A stretch of DNA of 64,000 nucleotides, from the NCBI GenBank assembly GCA_922989275.2, contig OV277858.1:9610001-9674000 (forward strand), written 5' to 3'. The stretch comes from Gari tellinella (lineage: Eukaryota; Mollusca; Bivalvia; Cardiida; Psammobiidae). Numbering within the stretch: the first letter of the stretch is position 1; every line of letters starts with the position of its first letter. The position numbers and the translations under genes are program-made. Below are positions 1 through 11,466 of this stretch, piece by piece. The notes below the pieces were generated by a model. It searched no databases. It was not told the origin of the DNA and was given only the letters and a program-made list of their open reading frames with translations.

Positions 1-61
1 AACTGGCAATATACACATATGTTTAAGAGGCTTAATAACTACACAACTATTATTTCTGACA
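1..61 (-). repeat. 3' LTR, first 61 bases (truncated by window edge)
   Basis: Positions 1-61 align without gaps to 14896-14956, with 56 of 61 bases identical (differences at 21, 27, 37, 47 and 57). On the minus strand both copies begin TGTCA. The polypurine tract lies immediately upstream, as expected for a 3' LTR. The rest is outside the window, so its length and target duplication cannot be checked. Confidence 0.85.
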
Positions 62-65
62 ATAG

Positions 66-75
66 CCCCTTTCTC
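66..75 (-). other. Polypurine tract of the LTR element
   Basis: On the minus strand GAGAAAGGGG lies five bases before the TGTCAG that starts the 3' LTR. This is the expected plus-strand primer site. It lies about 50 bases after the pol stop codon at 128-130. Confidence 0.75.
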
Positions 76-127
76 AAGAAAACACTTTAAGTGTTTCTAA
101 CTACAAAATAACAAGAGTGTGCTGAAC

Positions 128-1256
128 TTATTGTCTACTTAGATAATCAGCACACATGTTCTCAGATCCTTTGATTGATTCGACTCTGAACTGGTAGTTT
201 TGTAGGAACAATGTCCATCGCATTATTCTGCCACTCTCTATCTTACACTTCTGTATGTTATATAATGAGGAATGGTCTGTAGAACAAATTTGGTCCCACA
301 CAAGTACTTTTGGATTTTTTTGATTCCAAACACTATTACTAAGGACTGTTTGGCCTTCTTGATCTTTTCAAGCTTCTCCTCTTCCATCTGCATGGTCCCA
401 TTTCCGATTACATGTCCTGTGAATGATATGTTCTCAAACCCAATCAAACACTTTGATGGTTTGAGAGTCAGACTAGCCTATCTAGTTCGGCAGAAAAAAT
501 CCCGCAGCATGGTAAGATGTTGGTCCCATAACTTCGTCTGACCAAGGATGTCATCAACGTAGTTGTCTGCATGTTTGCAATTGAGCAACAACTTTCTCAG
601 CATTCGGTTGAATGTGCTACCTGAGTTAACTATGCCAAACAGCATTTTTTCTTGAATTGGTAGCTCCCATTTGATGTCGAGAAAGCAGTTAAATGCTTCG
701 ACTAGTCTTCAACCGGTATTTGCCAGTAGCCTTTACTCAGGTCTTTTTTGTGAAGTACTTGTCTTCCTTCAACTTGGACATGATGTCCTAAACATTCCCC
801 ATTGGTTCTCTATCGGACTTTGTGATCATATTCAGTCTCCTGAAGTCGATACAGAATCTGTTGGACCCGTTGTTCTTTTTAATCATCACAAAAGGCGAAT
901 TGTAGTCCGATAACGCTGGTTTAATCCCCTCTGCGCCGAGCATCTTCTGAATCTCTTCTTCAATTTCACCCCGTTTAAATAGCGTATGGTATGGGGTATT
1001 GACGAACCCGTACTGGTGTCTTCGACGTTAAGTTTATCTTATGCACGGCCAGCGTCGTGGTACCTGGTATCTCAGTGAATATATCTTGAAACTCTTCAAG
1101 CATTTCCATCACGTCTCGACGTTGTTCAGGCGACAAGCTGTTTGAGACTTTGTCATCTTTGTATGTCTCATCGCTTTTCAAACAAGCTAAGTCTAGCAAG
1201 TTTTCATCGTCGACAACGCTAGACTGGTCACTATTGTTACATCCCACATGTAACAC
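128..1256 (-). pseudogene. Pol remnant: reverse transcriptase and RNase H
   Basis: The segment at 1256-975 is a typical gypsy pre-RT linker, including LSPEQRRDVMEMLEEFQDIF and a PVRVRQYPIP motif. Below it, across frame changes and at least two stops, come FCIDFRRLN, KKDLSKGYWQIP and the catalytic YVDD (550-561). A thumb-like segment with FTGHVIGNG follows. RNase H is shortened but ends in MRWTLFLQNYQF and ADYLSR, then a stop at 128-130. The reading frame changes several times, so no enzyme can be made. The absence of integrase after RNase H, together with integrase upstream, fixes the domain order. Confidence 0.85.
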
Positions 1257-1261
1257 TATGT

Positions 1262-1875
1262 TCGGCCTCTATTATTGCCATCCCAGCTACAATGATGTCC
1301 TGCCGTTCCTCATGCTTCTTCATAAGTGAATGTGATATTTTCCTATCTTATCACCAACTTTCACTCTGAAATCCATCCTGTTTACCTTTTCCACCACTTC
1401 GAACGGCCCTCCCACTGCAACATGAGCTTGTTGTGGGACGTAGGTAATTATAGTAAAACATTGTCTCCCTTCTCGAGGTTTCTATTTCTGGCTGCTTAAG
1501 CACAATGATGTTTGTATGAAACCTGTGCTTCAGCCATACTATTTCTAGCAATCTGGCATGTATCTTCCAGCCTGTTCTGAAGATTAAGCACATATTGGTA
1601 AATGTTCATGACTTCAGGCGTTTCTTTCTCTGTCCAAAGCTCTTTCGATATTTGCATGGGGCCTCGAACTGTGCGCCCATACAGAATTCGAAAGGCGCAA
1701 ACCCTGTTGATGCCTGTGGAACCTCTCTGTATGCGAAAACAACAGCGGACAGGTATCTGTCCCAGTCTTTCGGCCGTTCCTGACACATCTTCTTCAGTAT
1801 ACTTTCAGAAGCCCGATCATCCTGTCACACAGCCCATTGCATTTTAGGTTATATGGGGTTGTGAATAATTGATTA
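1262..1875 (-). pseudogene. Pol remnant: integrase C-terminal half
   Basis: Starting at 1875 the minus strand reads QLFTTPYN-KCNGL, the end of a retroviral-type integrase core. It continues in other frames with MCQERPKDWDRYLSAVVFAY and TGFAPFEF, all standard for gypsy integrases. A chromo/GPY-like tail follows (KGDNVLL, then KLMLQWEGPFEVVEKVNRMD). The linker runs straight into the pre-RT region. The N-terminal zinc domain and the first catalytic acids are absent because LINE-A begins at 1876. At least two frameshifts are present. Confidence 0.82.
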
Positions 1876-1970
1876 GGAGCCATAACAATACATCACGAAC
1901 ATCAGGAACAGCGTATAGCTAGTATTGAACATCAGCTGAATATAATTGAATCCGGTAGATTAAAAGCTCA

Positions 1971-2265
1971 ATGCGGATAGTTGGCTTGACAGAAGCTGAA
2001 TCAAATGATAATGAGCTCATTTCACTCATCAAAGAAAAGGTTCTAAACGTTGCAGAAGGTGAAGAAGATTTCGGCGACGATACACTTGTGTCAGCGCGTC
2101 GAGTTGGTGTACAAAATCGTCACTCGAATGATAAAGATCGTAACCCTGCAAGAATAGTAATCGTTGAGTTTCGCGTAGTGCTGATAAATTTGAACTGTTC
2201 AATTACAGAGGTAAGCTTAGAGAAAGTGGCATACGATTATCAAATGATCTGACATACATTCAACC
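1971..2265 (+). pseudogene. LINE-A ORF1, first part (RRM-like nucleic-acid binding protein)
   Basis: MRIVGLTEAESNDNELISLI opens an RRM-like domain of the LINE ORF1p type. It continues through a VSARRVG motif and ARIVIVEF. A single frame change then gives FELFNYRGKLRESGIRLSND, followed by LTYIQ. That C-terminal signature belongs to ORF1 proteins that coat LINE RNA. A short helical stretch (about 1900-1970) precedes it but contains a stop. The domain is cut after LTYIQ by LINE-B and resumes at 7526. Confidence 0.72.
2253..2265. repeat. Target-site duplication, left copy, of LINE-B
   Basis: Positions 2253-2265 and 7513-7525 match at 11 of 13 bases (TACATYCAACC core). They flank LINE-B exactly at its poly-A side and its 5' side. 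The ORF1 reading of LINE-A continues across them. Confidence 0.7.
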
Positions 2266-2435
2266 TTTTTTTCTTTTTGGAACTACCTACTGGAAGTCCG
2301 TTTATTTACATAGAATAACAATCATAAAAACATAACATATACAAAGGAAACATATACAAAGCATGTATGTTTATAACTACAAAAAAACAACATGCATATA
2401 AGTATATACTGAAATATTTGGATCCGTTTAAATGT

Positions 2436-5400
2436 TTAAATCTTATCTCTCAATGATTTGTTGAACTTTTGAATTGTTGGATGTTTCAATTTCTTCTCAG
2501 AGTAATATTTTTCTAAAGTTAATAAATCGTAGTATAAAATGTTCATCATATTCACTGTATTTGTCCTTCTTTCGCTTTTCATGTAACTTTTGTAGATAGC
2601 ATACATGACGTTTCCTATAATAATATTAATTTCTTGATAGCCTTTGTAATGTATTTTGTATCCGACTATGAGTTCATACATAGTAATCTTTTTATTAATA
2701 CCTATTTTAAAAAGTAAGTTGTGTATATTGACCCAAAAGGTATCTAAATACGGACAAGATATGAAAAAATGTTCTAATGTTTCAATCGCATTACAATGTT
2801 TGCAGAATGGCGTTTGGATTAGTTTCCACGTGAAAAGGTTTTCATTAGTGGGAACTATTTTATGAATAAGCTTGAATTTTAGTTCTTTTATTCTGTTATC
2901 GATATAAACATTATTAATTGTGTGGTATACTTCATGCCACTGGACTTTTCTATTCAGTTTTTCGTCCCAGAACTTATGGATATATGGAGGTTCAAATTTG
3001 TTTGCAACACATTTTCTCTTTATGTTTTTGTTGTTTAATTTAGTGATATTACAGTTTTTACCGAAAACCGAGTTTCTGTTAATATTAACGTGTGTTTTGA
3101 TAGATTCTTCTAATTTCAAAATGGTTTTCCAGGCATTCGGAATTGCTGCTTTTAATCTGGTAAATTCAGAGATCCAGTTACTTTTATTTGTGAGTCTGTT
3201 TATTAAACTTTCATTAATTTCACCATTATTATGTATGACGTCATTTATGAATATAATTTCCGAGTCAATCCATGACTTGAAGAGTAAGCATTTACCTTTA
3301 AATTTTATGAATTTATTTCCCCATAATACCTGGGTTCTAATATTATATAATGATTTTGGCATTGATTTTGGTCCCGAATTATTCAGGTTAATAAAGATGT
3401 TAACAATATCTTTATAGAAAACTGGTAAGTTATATCTTACAGATGGGAGTGATTTAATGGAATCAAAATATTCATTTTCAGTATCAATAGTTTATCTCCG
3501 TATTGATTTAAAAAGAATTGTGGAATGACCTTCCAGTTTGCTTCTTCAACTGAACTAAGTGTTTTGAGCCATTTAAGTTTTAATGTTTTTGAGTAAATCT
3601 CTATGTCGGGGATCTCAAGTCCACCGTCATCTTTATTTCCTATTAAGGTGTTTCGTTTGATTTTTTTACTTTTATTACCTCACAAAAAGGAGAAGAACAT
3701 AGAATGTATTTGTTTTAAAACATTTTTTGGCATTGGTAGAGTTTGTATTAGAAAAGCAAATCTCGACAGAAGCAAAGAATTTATGATAGGTATCTTTCCA
3801 TAAAACGTAAGTTTTCTTTGATACCAGCTATTTATTAATTTTTGACATGTTTCAATTTTTTCTCGCCAGTTAATATCGTTACTAGCATCTTTCTCACTTC
3901 CAAAGTATACACCAAGCGCCTTTATTATCGGGCTGAATTTAATTCCATTTATCAGCAATTCAGTATTAGTTCTGAGCTTGCCAATTAAAAGACCTTCAGT
4001 TTTGTTTCTGTTCAATTTTAACCCTGAATATTTCCCATATTCTTCAATTATTTGTAATGCAGTAGCAATTTCCTCAGAATTATTTAGAAATAGCGTTGTA
4101 TCATCAGCAAACTGCGTTATTTTCAAGCTGTATGTTTTATCGTGGTTTTTAACTTTAATGCCTTTAAGGTCTTCACATGATTTGATTTTATTTGCCATAA
4201 TTTCAGCTACAATAATAAAAAGTAAAGCAGACAATGGGCATCCTTGTCTGATTCCACGCGAAATATTAAAAAAGTTTGATAACCATCCATTGTTTGTGTC
4301 TGATGAACAAATGTTTTTGTAAAGAATTTTAGTCCAGTTAATAAAACCGTCTTTGAAGCCAAATTTGTTTAATACTCGATACATAAATTCCCATTCAATG
4401 GTATCAAACGCTTTTTTTAAAATCAAGAAATAGCATTGCACCTTCTATATTCAATGTTTCTGTATAATCAATAATATATTGTATTTGTCTTATATTATAA
4501 CCTGTGTACCTATTTTTTATATAACCTTGTTGGTCTAAACTGATTATTTTTGGCAATACCTTTTGGAGTCTTTCTGCTAGAACTCTAGCTAGAATTTTAT
4601 AATCAATATTCAAAAGAGATATTGGTCTCCAGTTCTCAATCTTTTCTGGATCGCCCTTTTTATATTAAAGTAAGAGAATAGATTGTTTCTGGGAATGCGA
4701 TAGTTCTCCCGTTTGATGACTGTGTAGAAATGAGTTAAAGACCATTGTGGATATATGTGGCCAAAACTTAATGTAAAATTCTACTGTCAGCCCATCTAAA
4801 CCTGTACTTTTGTTTAGTTTCATTCTGTTTAACGCATCCTCACATTCAGTTAATATTATTGGACCTTCTCAAACGTTTGCCTCTTCGTTAGATAAAGTTG
4901 TTTCTATTTCCGTCCCGTCAATATATTGTTGAATGTCATTTTGATTGCCATTTGATGTGTAGAGGTTTTCATAGAAGTTCGTTTCAGTCTTTAAAATTTC
5001 ATCAATACTAGTAATATGCTGATCGTCTACTAAAAGTGATGTGATAGTTTTTCTGTTTTGTCTAGATCTTTCTAGACTTAGAAAATATTTTGTATTTTTT
5101 TCACTTTCTTCTAAGAATTTTATACGAGATCTAATTTGTGCTCCAGTGGCTCTTTCGTCATATATTTGTTTAATTTCATTTTCTACTTCAGTAACTAGGG
5201 CTTCATTTACATTAGTATCATTGAGTAAAGATTTTAACTGTTTTTCTAGATGTTGGAGTCTGTTATGCCTTTGTCTTGATTTTCGTTTTGAGTATGTGCT
5301 GGATGCTTCTTTTATTTCATGTTTACAAATTTCCCACTTCAGTGAATAATTTAATTTTAAATCATTACATTCATGTATACTTGCTGTTATTAATTCACAA

Positions 5401-6169
5401 TAATCTTTGTTTTCTAAATGTTGATTGTTTAGCTTCCAATAACCTGGTCCACGCTTCAATGGTTTTTTAATCTTAAGGGAAATTGCAAGATGATCAGTTG
5501 AATGAATCACTGCAGGTCTGATGTCAGTCGATAGTATAAGTGGAATAATATTAGAGTCTATCAGCCAAAAGTCTATACGACTTTTTTCCCTACCATTTTT
5601 CCGTCGCCAAGTAAATTGATTTAAATCATTATGTAAATATCTCCAAATATCCGTTAGATCATTTTTATTTTTTAATCTTGTTAAGGATTGGCTTATCTTT
5701 TGTTGCCTCTTTGAAGAGGAAACTCTGTCTTTTAAACTATTCACGTCATTAAAATCACCACCTATTATTTTTACACCTAATGAATGTTCTTTGAGTATTG
5801 TATAGATATTGTCTAAAAATTTGGTGCGTATATATTTAAAATTGAAAAAGTGTTATCACCCGTGTCGACATTCATAAAGAGATGCCTTCCGTCATTGTCA
5901 TGATTTAAATCAGTAACTGTAACGTTTAATTCTTTGTGAATAACCAGCGACACTCCTCTGCTATTTGACGACCCAAACGAATGATAAAGATTCCAATCTA
6001 TAAAATCATTCGCGACATTATCAATTATATCCTTTGAAAAGTGAGTTTCTTGCAAAAAAGCGATATCTGTTTTCTGTTGTTTTAGCCACTAATTTAGTCT
6101 AAATCTTTTACTTTTATCTCTTAACCCTTGGGCATTGAGAGATATAATATGTAAATGTTGTTCAGTCAT
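2436..6169 (-). pseudogene. LINE-B ORF2: endonuclease-reverse transcriptase with frame breaks
   Basis: The ATG at 6169 starts MTEQHLHIISLNAQGLRD, the first strand of an AP endonuclease. QETHF, IYAP and GGDFNDV follow. A linker (5744-4869) leads to RT with LDQQGYIKNRYTGYNI, IRQGCPLSALLF and the catalytic FADD (4100-4111). The C-terminal part (3362-2436) has a zf-RVT-like segment, FCKHCNAIETLEHFFISCPY. The damage is light: one TAG within the first 40 codons, a frame change near 5818, and further frame changes near 4440-4400, 4869-4613 and 3680-3362. The enzyme would nick target DNA and copy its own RNA. This copy is broken but fairly young. Confidence 0.85.
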
Positions 6170-6284
6170 GATTTATCAAGAACAAAGCATGAATTCTCGT
6201 CTACAGCACAAAACTGCGAACCGAAAAGTATAACACAGAACGATGAATTATTCGTACTAATTTCTGTTACTGTCAGTGGAGCTC

Positions 6285-7500
6285 CAGGTAACTCAACCTT
6301 TCTCAAGGTCGAGTGATCTGGGTCTTCACTTACAAGAATCCAAAAATGATTTACATTAAGTAGCACCTTAAAAGACATATAACATAATTGAACATATTAA
6401 TTGCTATGTATAACGGTGGAGCTCCAGATAGTCCGACCTTCCTCAAGGTCGAATGATCTGGGTCTACACCGTGGAGAATACAACATTCATTTACAATAGT
6501 CAACACCTTATAGCGTTTTGCATTATCAAGCATATAGTTATACATGATCGTACTTATTGCTGTGTGTGACAGTGGATCTCCAGATAATACAACCTTTCTC
6601 AGGGTCGAATGATCTGGTTCTGCACTGATAAGAATCCAACATTCATTTATAATAAGCAACACCCCGTACAGTCTTGTAATACCAATCATATAGTTATGCA
6701 TACTTATTGCTGTGTGTAACAGTGGAGCTCCAGGTAATATAACCTTTCTCATATAGTTATACATACTACTTGTAATTGTTTTGTGTAACAGTTGAGCTCC
6801 AGGTAATACAACCTTTCTCAAGGTCGAATGATCTGGGTCCACACGGTTGGCAACCAAACACTCGTTTACAACAAGCAATACGATGTAAAGTCTTGTAATA
6901 TCAATCATATATTTATTAATACTAATTTCTTTGTTTAACAGTAGAGCTCCAGGTAATACAACTTTTCTCAAGGTCGAATGATCTGGGTCTACACTGTTGA
7001 CAATCAAACACTCGTTTACAATAAGCAACAAAATATAAAGTCTTGCAATACCACTCGTATATTTATAAATACTAATGGCTTTGTTCAACAGTGGAGCTTC
7101 AGGTAATACAAACCTTCTCAAGGTCGAATGATCCGAGTCTACACTGTTGACAATCAAAAACTTACTTACAATAATCAGCACAATGTAAAGTCTTACAATA
7201 CCGATCATATAGTTATACATGTTAATTGTTGTGTGTAACAGTGGAGCTCCAGGTAATACAACCTTTCTCAAGGTCGAATGATCTGGGTCTACACCGTTGA
7301 CAGTCGAACAGTCGTTTACAATAAGCAACACCATGTAAAGTATTGCATAACAAGTCATATAGTTATGCATATTAATTACTGTGTTTAACAGAGGAGCTCC
7401 AGGTAATACAACCTTTCTCAAGGTCAAATGATCTGGGTCTACACTGATGAGAATCAAACACTCGTTTACAATAAGCAACACAATGTAGTGGCTTGCCAAA
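6285..7500 (-). repeat. LINE-B 5' tandem monomers, 150 bp, about 8 copies, open frame
   Basis: The motif GGAGCTCCAGGTAATACAAC (plus strand) starts copies near 6285, 6418, 6571, 6723, 6792, 6943, 7093, 7243 and 7393. The last four steps are 150-151 bp, and older copies are 133-153 bp with one 69-bp remnant. The period is 50 codons. On the minus strand the array is open without a stop for 393 codons (7532-6351), with repeated VDPDHSTLRKVVLPGAPL and a hydrophobic RLYIVLLIVNEC segment. The last, shifted stretch (6378-6166) ends in TGA overlapping the ORF2 start as ATGA. It could be a promoter monomer array or a repetitive ORF1-like protein. Confidence 0.8.
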
Positions 7501-7525
7501 CACATGGTATGGTATACATCCAACC

Positions 7526-7770
7526 TAAACAACTGAAAGAAGCTAAAATGAATGTTCTAAACGGGTACTTTAAGAATGGAAAGCTGCGTACATATGTGCG
7601 TTCAAAAAATGATATGCATGGTGTCGGAAATCGTGTGATTAAGCGTACAGTGCGTTCCAAAGAATTGTTGCAAGGTGTTATTGGCCAAAATAGTGAAGGG
7701 GCCATAGAAGTAAATCAAGAGGTAAAATATAATGTAAGCATTATGCCTGGTGACAGTTCTGGGGTGGACT
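7526..7770 (+). pseudogene. LINE-A ORF1, second part
   Basis: Directly after the right target duplication the frame reads PKQLKEAKMNVLNGYFKNGK, which continues the LTYIQ at 2265 as one ORF1p C-terminal domain. A basic stretch then runs to a stop at 7770. It is the exon-like downstream half of the ORF split by LINE-B, not a separate gene. The sequence remains open for about 80 codons. Confidence 0.7.
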
Positions 7771-9950
7771 AGGGGTCTGGCCAAAGCCCTGCACAAAAAC
7801 ATATTGAAATTGAACTATTAGCGTGGAATGTTGGCGAACTAAAGGCAAAATTAGCGTTAATATAATTGAAACCATTTTATCAATGGAAATCTTGGGAATT
7901 CAAGACACTTGGGATATTGATTATACTTACCTCGAGCATTACTTCCCTGATCACTTACTTTTACATGCAGTGCAAGAAAATCTATTGTTGGTGGTACGCC
8001 GATGGATGATGTCTTCTTCGGTGTTAGAAATAGTATCTCATCTTTCGTGAAACGCGTGTGTTCTGAATTTGGCTATGGTGAAATACTTATGATAGATAAA
8101 TCACTTCTAGCAGCAGATAAAGATATTTTGTATGTCAATCTATATGTACAAACCAGATAACCCTCCGATATATGATAGGTGTAGAACTACGGTGTTGCAG
8201 CAGCTAGAGGATTGCTTTACTGAGTATGACCTCTCAAACTTTGAACTACTACTAAGTGGTGATTTAAATGCACGCACGGCTGATATTATTGACTATACAG
8301 AGTGCAGTAATAATATACCAGAGTTACAAGAATTTAACGATATTCTGGATGAAACCATAGGAATATATAGAACTTCGAAAGATTGTGTAATAAATAAATT
8401 TGGGCCATATTTACTCACCTTTTGTAAAACCTATAGCTGTTATACAATGAATGTTCGCTTTGGGCAAGGCAGCAGTGACTGTGCGTTTATAACCAGCAAT
8501 GGATGCAGTATTATAGATTATTTTATTGCCACTAAAAGTTTAGTTGATGCTGTCTCTAGACCTGATTATTGTCATTTACCTTTGTGGATGCATATTCAAG
8601 CAAACTAAAATATTAAAGATGTGTCAAAAGGGGCAAGTGAAGCAGGTTTCTATCAAATAGACAATGCTGACATATTTGTAGAAAGTGTAACAGAACGTAT
8701 ATCAAGAGGAACTTTTGAAACAGTAGATAGCATGTTAAGTGATCCTACATCTGATATTGACTCTATTGTTAGAAGCTGCTATAGTAGCAAGCAGTGTAGA
8801 CTTTCGAAAGGCAACGCGTAATGTGGTAAGAAAACACAGTGAAAAGTGGTATCATAAAACTTGCAAACAGGCTAAGAGTGATGTAAACAGATGTCTCAGA
8901 CGTTTAAGAAGAAAAAGATCAGATAGCAACTTGCTAGAGTATGTTAATAGAATGCACAAATATAAAAGTTTGTGCAAACAAAAACATCGTATGATAACAA
9001 ATTATATCTTGAGAATCTGGAATCTAATATCAGCAACTCTAGATCATTCTGGCGTGATATAAAGTCATTCACAGGAAGACCTAGAGTTGAACCAAATATT
9101 ACATTGGATGAATAGTTTGATCATTTCAGTAATGTGTTTGCTGCTGATACTGAACAGACTGTCAATGATGACTTACAGGTCGATGATGATATAGAGACTC
9201 TTGACGAAATACAAAACATAGTTTTGAACTCAGAGATTACTGAAAAGGAAATAACAGATGCTATTAAAAGTCTACATGTGAATAAATCTGTTGGTGGTAC
9301 ACGTTTGCCTAAACATAAAGTTTATGGAGCCAATATATTGTTGCCGTTTTTGTGCAAACTTTTTAATAGACTGTTCGCAAAAGACGAGTTTCCGGATAGA
9401 TGGGCAAATGTAATTGTAATGTGAACTCTGCAGACAATACATGGTTTTACATATGTAGGCATGTTGTTTACCAATAGACTGTCTCTGTACAAGATGGCTG
9501 AATATACGGCTAGCAAGGCAAAGAAAGCCCTAATGGTAATCTTTAACTCATTACATCAATTTTCATGTATACCTTACAATACTTTCTTCGTAATTGTTAG
9601 AGTTTATTTCAATGATTCTAAATGATTAAGAATCCAAAAATGAGGGAGCCTGCGACCGAATTTGGCTTCTTAATTATTAAGAAGCGTTGAAATAAACTCT
9701 AACCATTTTAGTGTTTGACCCGCCCACATATGACGTCACTTCACTTCATTTACATATTTTTGTCCGCCGACAGATGTTTACACAGCCTGTTACATATATT
9801 GTGTGTTTCATTACGCAGCAACATGGCGCATTGATGATGACACATTGACAATTCGTGTTCCAAGCTGCGTTAATAAATTTGGTAATCTTAAAAAACGATG
9901 GAAAAAGAATTGTTATTGACGTCTAAATGCTGAATGCAGCACAAAATACA

Positions 9951-10121
9951 GGGCTCCAGATAAGGGGTATTTCAAAAACTAAAATCTTTATTTCTGCTTA
10001 AAACCCTACGGTGTGACTACTCATACGATTCTAATGAGTAGTAACACCATAGGATATGATGCTAAAATAAAAGTGAGAAAATGTTGGATTTGTGAAGTTT
10101 ACTCCCTCTTATCTGGAGCCC
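9951..10121. mobile_element. 171-bp foldback MITE
   Basis: GGGCTCCAGATAAG (9951-9964) is mirrored by CTTATCTGGAGCCC (10108-10121). Internally GTGTGACTACTCAT faces ATGAGTAGTAACAC, so nearly the whole element can fold on itself. There is no coding capacity. Confidence 0.75.
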
Positions 10122-10127
10122 TGAAAT

Positions 10128-10163
10128 AATGCAGAAAACTCATAAATGAGCTTTCTGCATTAC
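10128..10163. repeat. Short hairpin, H2-related
   Basis: AATGCAGAAAACTCAT faces ATGAGCTTTCTGCATT with one mismatch and a two-base loop. The CAGAAAGCTCAT arm recurs in the hairpins near 27700, 28080 and 33670. Confidence 0.65.
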
Positions 10164-11466
10164 TTTGATCTTGCATTATGCAGACGCCTGTCTTTAGTGT
10201 TTTCGCCGCAATTGACAATGGTTTGTAGATAACGGTAAGAATTCTGTTTAAATTATTATGGTGTGTTTTCTTTTTCTTATTCCCCCCTCCTAAACATTAA
10301 ATAAAATTTTAATTATTTACACAATTTTATTCCGACTAGCGCGCTACAAAATGTCATTATTTTCCTCGAAATTTAATTGTACATGTTGATATATCTATAT
10401 GCACTTTGCTGTGTAATGGATTTCCCCTTTAAGCTTAAAAGTCACGCCATGGGCGGAGCTGACCGACATATTAACACATGCGCAATGCTTGCTAACGTTT
10501 AAATTCAAGTCTCGAACACTTAATAATTAAATTGCCAAATCTCGTTAAATCCCGTTGACTTAATAATGAAACCGAGCGAAAATTTGAATTGTGTGGCTTG
10601 CTGATTGGCTGAAAAAGTAAGACAAACACTCAAAGTTGTTTGATGCTAAAATTGCTTCAATTCTGCTGTATGGGTCTGAACTGTGGGGTCTGAAAGATAT
10701 GCCCTGTATTGAGAATGTCCATGTGTATGCATGTAAAAGATTTCTAAATGCAAATATAAATGCATGTTATGATGCAATACTTGGTGAATTGGGGGCGATA
10801 CCCAATGTTTATATATGTTTCAAGAAGGTGAATCATATATTGGTTGAGGATACTAGCAATGCCAAGTGATAGATATGTCAGACTGTGCTACGAAATGTTA
10901 ATGCACTACGATAGACTTGGATACAGCAATTGGGTAACATAACTACGATTCGGTTATGTTTGGGCGGCACATAATGTACAACATCAAGAAGTATTTGTTG
11001 CTGGGAGACTTAATGACCAGCATGTACAAAATGGGAGATCTAAATGTCTTGAAAGTAGTAAACTATGTTATTATGTCATCTTTAAACATACGTATGAGGT
11101 TGAACAGTATATATCAGCTATTGATGTAGCAACGTTTTGAAAGAGTATAGTGAATCTGCGACGTTCGTCACACTGCTTGATGATTACAAAGGGAAGACAT
11201 TATGGTATTCCAAGAGAGTTTAGACAGTGTCACTACTGTGAAGGGTTGATCGAGGATGAATATTATTTCGTGTTGATTTTTCCACTGTACAATCATTTGC
11301 GCTTAATGTATATATCAGACTATGTCACACAAAATCGCAAAACCGATGTCATGTCCAAATAAGACGTTTAAACGCATTACTGATATGTACATTTGTTATG
11401 CTGTTAAGGAAAGGTGTGAACATATAAAAAGTTATGATAACTTATATCTGACATTATCAAAATAGT

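Larger units (their letters stand above)
2266..7512 (-). mobile_element. LINE-B: near full-length L1/Tx1-like LINE inside LINE-A ORF1
   Basis: This is a minus-strand element bounded by a 13-bp imperfect target duplication. On the plus strand it begins with an interrupted T-run (2266-2278), which is its poly-A tail. A 3' UTR (to 2435) follows, then ORF2 (2436-6169). Beyond ORF2 lies a 5' region made of about eight 150-bp tandem monomers (6285-7500). ORF2 spans about 1245 codons, the usual length for L1/Tx1 ORF2, and has endonuclease, RT and a C-terminal zf-RVT-like domain. No RRM-type ORF1 precedes it; the monomer array takes that position. Confidence 0.82.
9589..10632. mobile_element. Foldback DNA element (about 1.04 kb) inside LINE-A RT
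   Basis: The LINE-A RT reads PYNTFF up to 9588 and resumes KLFDAKIAS at 10633, which fixes the insertion. Its ends show imperfect inverted similarity: TTGGC-TTAATTATTAAG near 9660 and its complement near 10530, and CCCGCCCA near 9720 against TGGGCGG near 10450. No transposase ORF is visible, so it is non-autonomous. It carries a smaller MITE (9951-10121) and an H2-type hairpin. The exact terminal bases and target duplication are uncertain. Confidence 0.6.
7801..11466 (+). pseudogene. LINE-A ORF2: endonuclease, RT remnants and C-terminal domain
   Basis: From 7801 frames with stops give LLAWNVGELKAKLALI and ILGIQDTWDIDYTYLEHYFP, then LLSGDLNARTADIIDYTE (8249-8302), the endonuclease catalytic GDxN motif. 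SIIDYFIATKSL is the last endonuclease strand. A basic linker (8739-9062) and a pre-RT segment (9134-9424, EITDAIKSLHVNKS) follow. The RT palm with its DD motif is missing: the text jumps near 9424 to FTYVGMLFTNRLS, a late RT segment. After the 9589-10632 insertion it resumes with IASILLYGSELWGLKD, LRRSSHCLMITKGRHYGIPR and IEDEYYFVL, ending at 11466. It is dead by deletion, insertion and many stops. Confidence 0.78.

Noticed and set aside
1971..2265. ORF1 fragment as part of LINE-B by twin priming
   Set aside because: Twin priming would invert the 5' side, whereas this fragment lies at LINE-B's 3' side and is continued across the target duplication at 7526.
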